Translations under genes and position numbers: made by a program
Origin: Trichodesmium sp. MAG_R04
GTDB lineage: Bacteria > Cyanobacteriota > Cyanobacteriia > Cyanobacteriales > Microcoleaceae
Assembly: GCA_023356515.1 (NCBI GenBank)
Contig: JAKQYG010000183.1
Span: 1-7,866 of the forward strand
Direction of reading: 5' to 3'
Length of the DNA: 7,866 bases
Part shown: one piece after another, positions 5,264 to 7,866 of the stretch
How positions within the stretch are numbered: position 1 is the stretch's first letter
Layout: every line of letters begins with the position of its first letter
Notes under the pieces: generated by a model
The model's database searches: none
Told to the model about the DNA's origin: nothing
The model's input: the letters and a program-made list of their open reading frames with translations, nothing else

Positions 5264-6982
5264 AAGTTAAAATTAAGTTGTACTGAAGAAGAAAATTTAT
5301 GTCAGGCTTTCAAAGATGCTTATCGAGACTATGAAAGTCTAAAGCGCATGGTTTACTTTGAGCTAAACAGAAAAAATCTTGATGATATTGCGTCAAATAA
5401 AAAACTTGATGATGTTGTATTTAACTTAATTGTTTGGGCTCGTCAAGAAGATTCTTTGCTGGATTTAATTTGGGGAGCTTATGAGAGGAACCCCCGAAAT
5501 TCAGCAATTCAAAATATAACTTATAAAGTTTGTGGTATTACTAAAACACAATGGGAAAAGTTATATAAGTTACTTTCTCAGATTCATCCTACTTATTTAA
5601 ATTTTGCTATTCAGGAAAGCTTTCAACCGAAAGAAATTGTGGAAGTTGATTCTAGGTTAATTAATTTACAATCTTTTGATGCTGAAAAAATTAAAGATAT
5701 TTTAAAAGATAATTTAATTAAAAAACGAGAGCAAAGTTTACGAGAAATTCCTGTGATTCTAGAATTTGTTGATTATTTAAGCAGAATGCCATATGAACAA
5801 ATAAATAAAGTTCTTCAGGCAAAGTTATCAAACTCTAATTCTCCTCCTCCCAAATATACTATTGTCAATGAATTTAAAACATGGGTTGTAGAAGTTTCTA
5901 GTCAACTGAATATTCAATTAGAGACTCAAGAACAAAATAGACGTCTATTTAATTTGAGAAAATGGGTTTCAAAATTTATTAGTAGACACCAGGAAGAAAA
6001 TACTCCATCAAAGACTCAAGAAAAAAAGAAAAGTCTATCAACACTAGTGCCAACAAAAAAAATAAAAATTCAGCCTTATTTATTAATTAGTTTAGAAGAT
6101 ACTGGTTATGATTTATTATTACAAGGTGAGTTAGTTCTACAAAGAAATGATAATGATAAGATCGTGAAACAAGAACCTATTTATATTCAGGAGCAAACAC
6201 AAGCTGTTAGGTGTGCTGATAACTTAGAAACAATAGGACATTATATTAAACAATTTATTCAGAAAAGTGGTTGGAAATTACAACGCTATCGTTCTAAATA
6301 TAGTAATATTAGATTCGAAGAGTCAATTATTGTTGAATGGTTTTTGCCTATTAAATATTTTTTAAAGCCCATGGAAGCTGTCCCTTTACCAATACAAGAT
6401 TCAACACTATTTGCTGGAGAAAGTAAAAAGCTTTGTTCTGACTATCCATTAACTTTTAGAGTTTTGGAAAGATTTGGAATTTATCAAAATCATCCTGAAT
6501 ATTCATGGAGATTAGAAAATAACTGGAAAGAAGTAAATGATTTTTTTACATCCCAGTCACCATTAACTTCAGAAGTCATTGAAAATAAATTTGAACATCA
6601 TGATCGCTATGAAAAATGGAAAATACTAGAAGCACGTTTAAGAGACAATGAAAAAATAGGAATAAATATTATTTCACCTTTAAAAGGCTTTGAAGAAACT
6701 GCAGAAATCATGAGAGCAATTATTATGGCTGGCATTCCTATTGCATTATGGAGTATTAATATTAAAGATACTCCTGAGAAGTTAAGAAAAATTTTTCTGC
6801 AAATTTTAACTTCCCGAAATATTACAAATTTAACTAGTCTTTTAAATTGCATTACAAGGTTACGAAGACAAGCTTATATTGATGATAACTCTGAAGAAAA
6901 GTTAGGATATCGTTTAGGATTTTTATGTGATAATCCTTACCGAGTTCCATTACGATTTAAAGAGGATGATGCCTATATTTGA
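5261..6982 (+). CDS. EAD1-VMAP-C protein (vWA-MoxR-associated protein, conflict-system adaptor)
   Basis: A 573-residue protein. Residues about 9-90 are an EAD1 with DAYRDY (19-24), DVVFNLIVWA (51-60) and GAYERNPRN (72-80), closely matching the EAD1 of the protease at 3731. A middle helical region (about 125-245), with EIPVILEFVDYLSR, may be a VMAP middle domain but is not firmly assigned. A lysine-rich linker (246-269) leads to a VMAP-C domain (about 270-573). Its landmarks are VEWFLPIKY (358-366), YPLTFRVLERF (395-405), GIPIALW (491-497), RRQAY (535-539) and LGYRLGFLCDNPYRVPL (548-564). VMAP-C proteins are found with MoxR ATPases and vWA proteins and are thought to bridge the NTPase switch to EAD-linked effectors. 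The MoxR gene follows after 34 bases. A cytosolic location is expected. Confidence 0.87.
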   Translation: MKLKLSCTEEENLCQAFKDAYRDYESLKRMVYFELNRKNLDDIASNKKLDDVVFNLIVWARQEDSLLDLIWGAYERNPRNSAIQNITYKVCGITKTQWEKLYKLLSQIHPTYLNFAIQESFQPKEIVEVDSRLINLQSFDAEKIKDILKDNLIKKREQSLREIPVILEFVDYLSRMPYEQINKVLQAKLSNSNSPPPKYTIVNEFKTWVVEVSSQLNIQLETQEQNRRLFNLRKWVSKFISRHQEENTPSKTQEKKKSLSTLVPTKKIKIQPYLLISLEDTGYDLLLQGELVLQRNDNDKIVKQEPIYIQEQTQAVRCADNLETIGHYIKQFIQKSGWKLQRYRSKYSNIRFEESIIVEWFLPIKYFLKPMEAVPLPIQDSTLFAGESKKLCSDYPLTFRVLERFGIYQNHPEYSWRLENNWKEVNDFFTSQSPLTSEVIENKFEHHDRYEKWKILEARLRDNEKIGINIISPLKGFEETAEIMRAIIMAGIPIALWSINIKDTPEKLRKIFLQILTSRNITNLTSLLNCITRLRRQAYIDDNSEEKLGYRLGFLCDNPYRVPLRFKEDDAYI

Positions 6983-7002
6983 GGCTAAAATTAACGACAA
7001 AT

Positions 7003-7008
7003 AAGGAG
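7003..7008 (+). promoter_or_regulatory. Strong ribosome binding site for the MoxR gene
   Basis: AAGGAG lies 8 bases before the ATG at 7017. It is the best Shine-Dalgarno in the operon and fixes the start; an in-frame TAA at 7011-7013 rules out an earlier one. Confidence 0.7.
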
Positions 7009-7016
7009 TATAATTA

Positions 7017-7866
7017 ATGAGTCATTGGCATTTATTTCAAGGGAATGGAATAAAAGAGAAAGGAGTTGAAAAAAAACTCTTAAATATAGAGCCTCCTCCT
7101 TGGCGTAATTTTGGAGATGGAACAGATATTGAAGTAAATGAAAACGGAATTGACCGAAGATGGTTAGAATTAAGAAAATTAGCAATACAACAAAAAAAAG
7201 GATTGGAAAGAGGTAAACATTTTCGACTTCCTCAAGAAGAAAATGAAGCAAAAGATGTGATTAATAGTGTTAATGCAGCAATTTATTTGAGAAGACCTTT
7301 ATTAATAACTGGAAAGCCAGGTTCTGGGAAAACATCTCTTGCTTATGCTATTGCTTATGAATTAGGTTTGGGAACTGTATTGTCTTGGTCAATTACAGCA
7401 AGGTCTACTTTACAGGATGGCTTATATCGTTATGATGCTATTGCTAGGTTGCAGGATGCTCAATTGAAAAAAGAACAACATATCGGAGAATATATTACAT
7501 TGGGTGCTTTAGGTACAGCGTTTTTACCTTCTCAGTTTCCTAGGGTATTATTGATAGATGAAGTTGATAAAAGTGATATTAATTTACCTAATGATTTACT
7601 TAATATTTTTGAGGAGGGAGAATTTATTATTCCTGAATTAATGCGTAGAAGTAAATCTGAAAATTTAGCAGAATTTCGACAAAAATTCACAGTTTGGACA
7701 CAAGATGAAGATAAGGTAGTTCTCAAAACGGGAAAGGTAAAATGTTCTGCTTTTCCTATTATTGTAATGACTAGTAATGGAGAAAGAGATTTTCCTCCGG
7801 CATTTAAACGACGTTGTTTAAGGGTGACAATGCCAGACCCAAAAGAGGAGGCTTTAAGAAGTATTG
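7017..7866 (+). CDS. MoxR-family AAA+ ATPase of a VMAP/vWA ternary system, truncated at the window end
   Basis: The frame stays open for 283 residues to the end of the window, so the C-terminus is missing. Features in order: an N-terminal segment with FQGNG (7-11) and PPPWRNF (26-32) typical of VMAP-linked AAA proteins; FRLP (69-72); NAAIYLRRPLLITG just before the P-loop; Walker A GKPGSGKT (99-106); WSITARSTLQDGLYRYDAI (124-142); Walker B VLLIDEVDK (177-185, Asp181 and Glu182); sensor 1 Asn254 in VMTSNGERDFPPAF; and the likely arginine fingers KRRC (264-267). All ATPase residues needed for binding and hydrolysis that fall in the window are present. In these systems the MoxR protein is the ATP-driven switch acting with VMAP and a vWA protein. 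The vWA gene would be expected downstream, outside the window. The protein is soluble with no signal peptide. Confidence 0.9.
   Translation, partial: MSHWHLFQGNGIKEKGVEKKLLNIEPPPWRNFGDGTDIEVNENGIDRRWLELRKLAIQQKKGLERGKHFRLPQEENEAKDVINSVNAAIYLRRPLLITGKPGSGKTSLAYAIAYELGLGTVLSWSITARSTLQDGLYRYDAIARLQDAQLKKEQHIGEYITLGALGTAFLPSQFPRVLLIDEVDKSDINLPNDLLNIFEEGEFIIPELMRRSKSENLAEFRQKFTVWTQDEDKVVLKTGKVKCSAFPIIVMTSNGERDFPPAFKRRCLRVTMPDPKEEALRSI

Noticed and set aside
6991..7251. 86-codon hydrophobic minus-strand frame
   Set aside because: It is antisense to the N-terminus of the MoxR gene; the leucine- and phenylalanine-rich look comes from reading A-rich codons in reverse.
7532..7726. 64-codon minus-strand frame near the window end
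   Set aside because: It is antisense to the Walker B-containing part of the MoxR gene, with no independent support.

Overview
The window is AT-rich DNA from a cyanobacterium, probably a filamentous Trichodesmium/Okeania-like lineage (inference). The evidence is a ferrochelatase with a C-terminal chlorophyll-binding-like tail, a glutamate dehydrogenase of exactly the length of the cyanobacterial GdhA, a DUF4126 membrane protein typical of cyanobacteria, and three perfect HIP1 octamers (GCGATCGC) at 1285, 2616 and 5125.

Layout. 1-915 (+) is the 3' three quarters of hemH. It contains an in-frame TAA at 13-15, upstream of a perfectly conserved remainder. 1008-1556 (-) is a DUF4126 membrane protein. 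1557-2231 is a 675-base gene-free stretch rich in nested inverted and direct repeats, ending in the gdhA promoter and ribosome binding site. 2232-3518 (+) is gdhA. 3519-3730 holds three back-to-back hairpins, the last terminator-like, and separates the housekeeping genes from what follows.

3731 to the window end (+) is one compact operon: an EAD1-trypsin-like protease, a small membrane protein of unknown function, an EAD1-VMAP-C protein, and a MoxR-type AAA+ ATPase that runs off the end. This matches the VMAP / MoxR / vWA 'ternary' NTP-dependent conflict systems described from comparative genomics of multicellular bacteria. The vWA partner is not in the window and would be expected just downstream.

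How the operon may work (inference). The protease and the VMAP protein carry closely similar N-terminal effector-associated domains (EAD1). Homotypic EAD-EAD contact would therefore bring the protease to the VMAP-MoxR-vWA switch, where ATP hydrolysis by MoxR would gate activation. The membrane protein lies between the two EAD genes and is tightly spaced with the VMAP gene. It may anchor the complex or be a second, membrane-acting effector; it is the least understood component and the best lead here.
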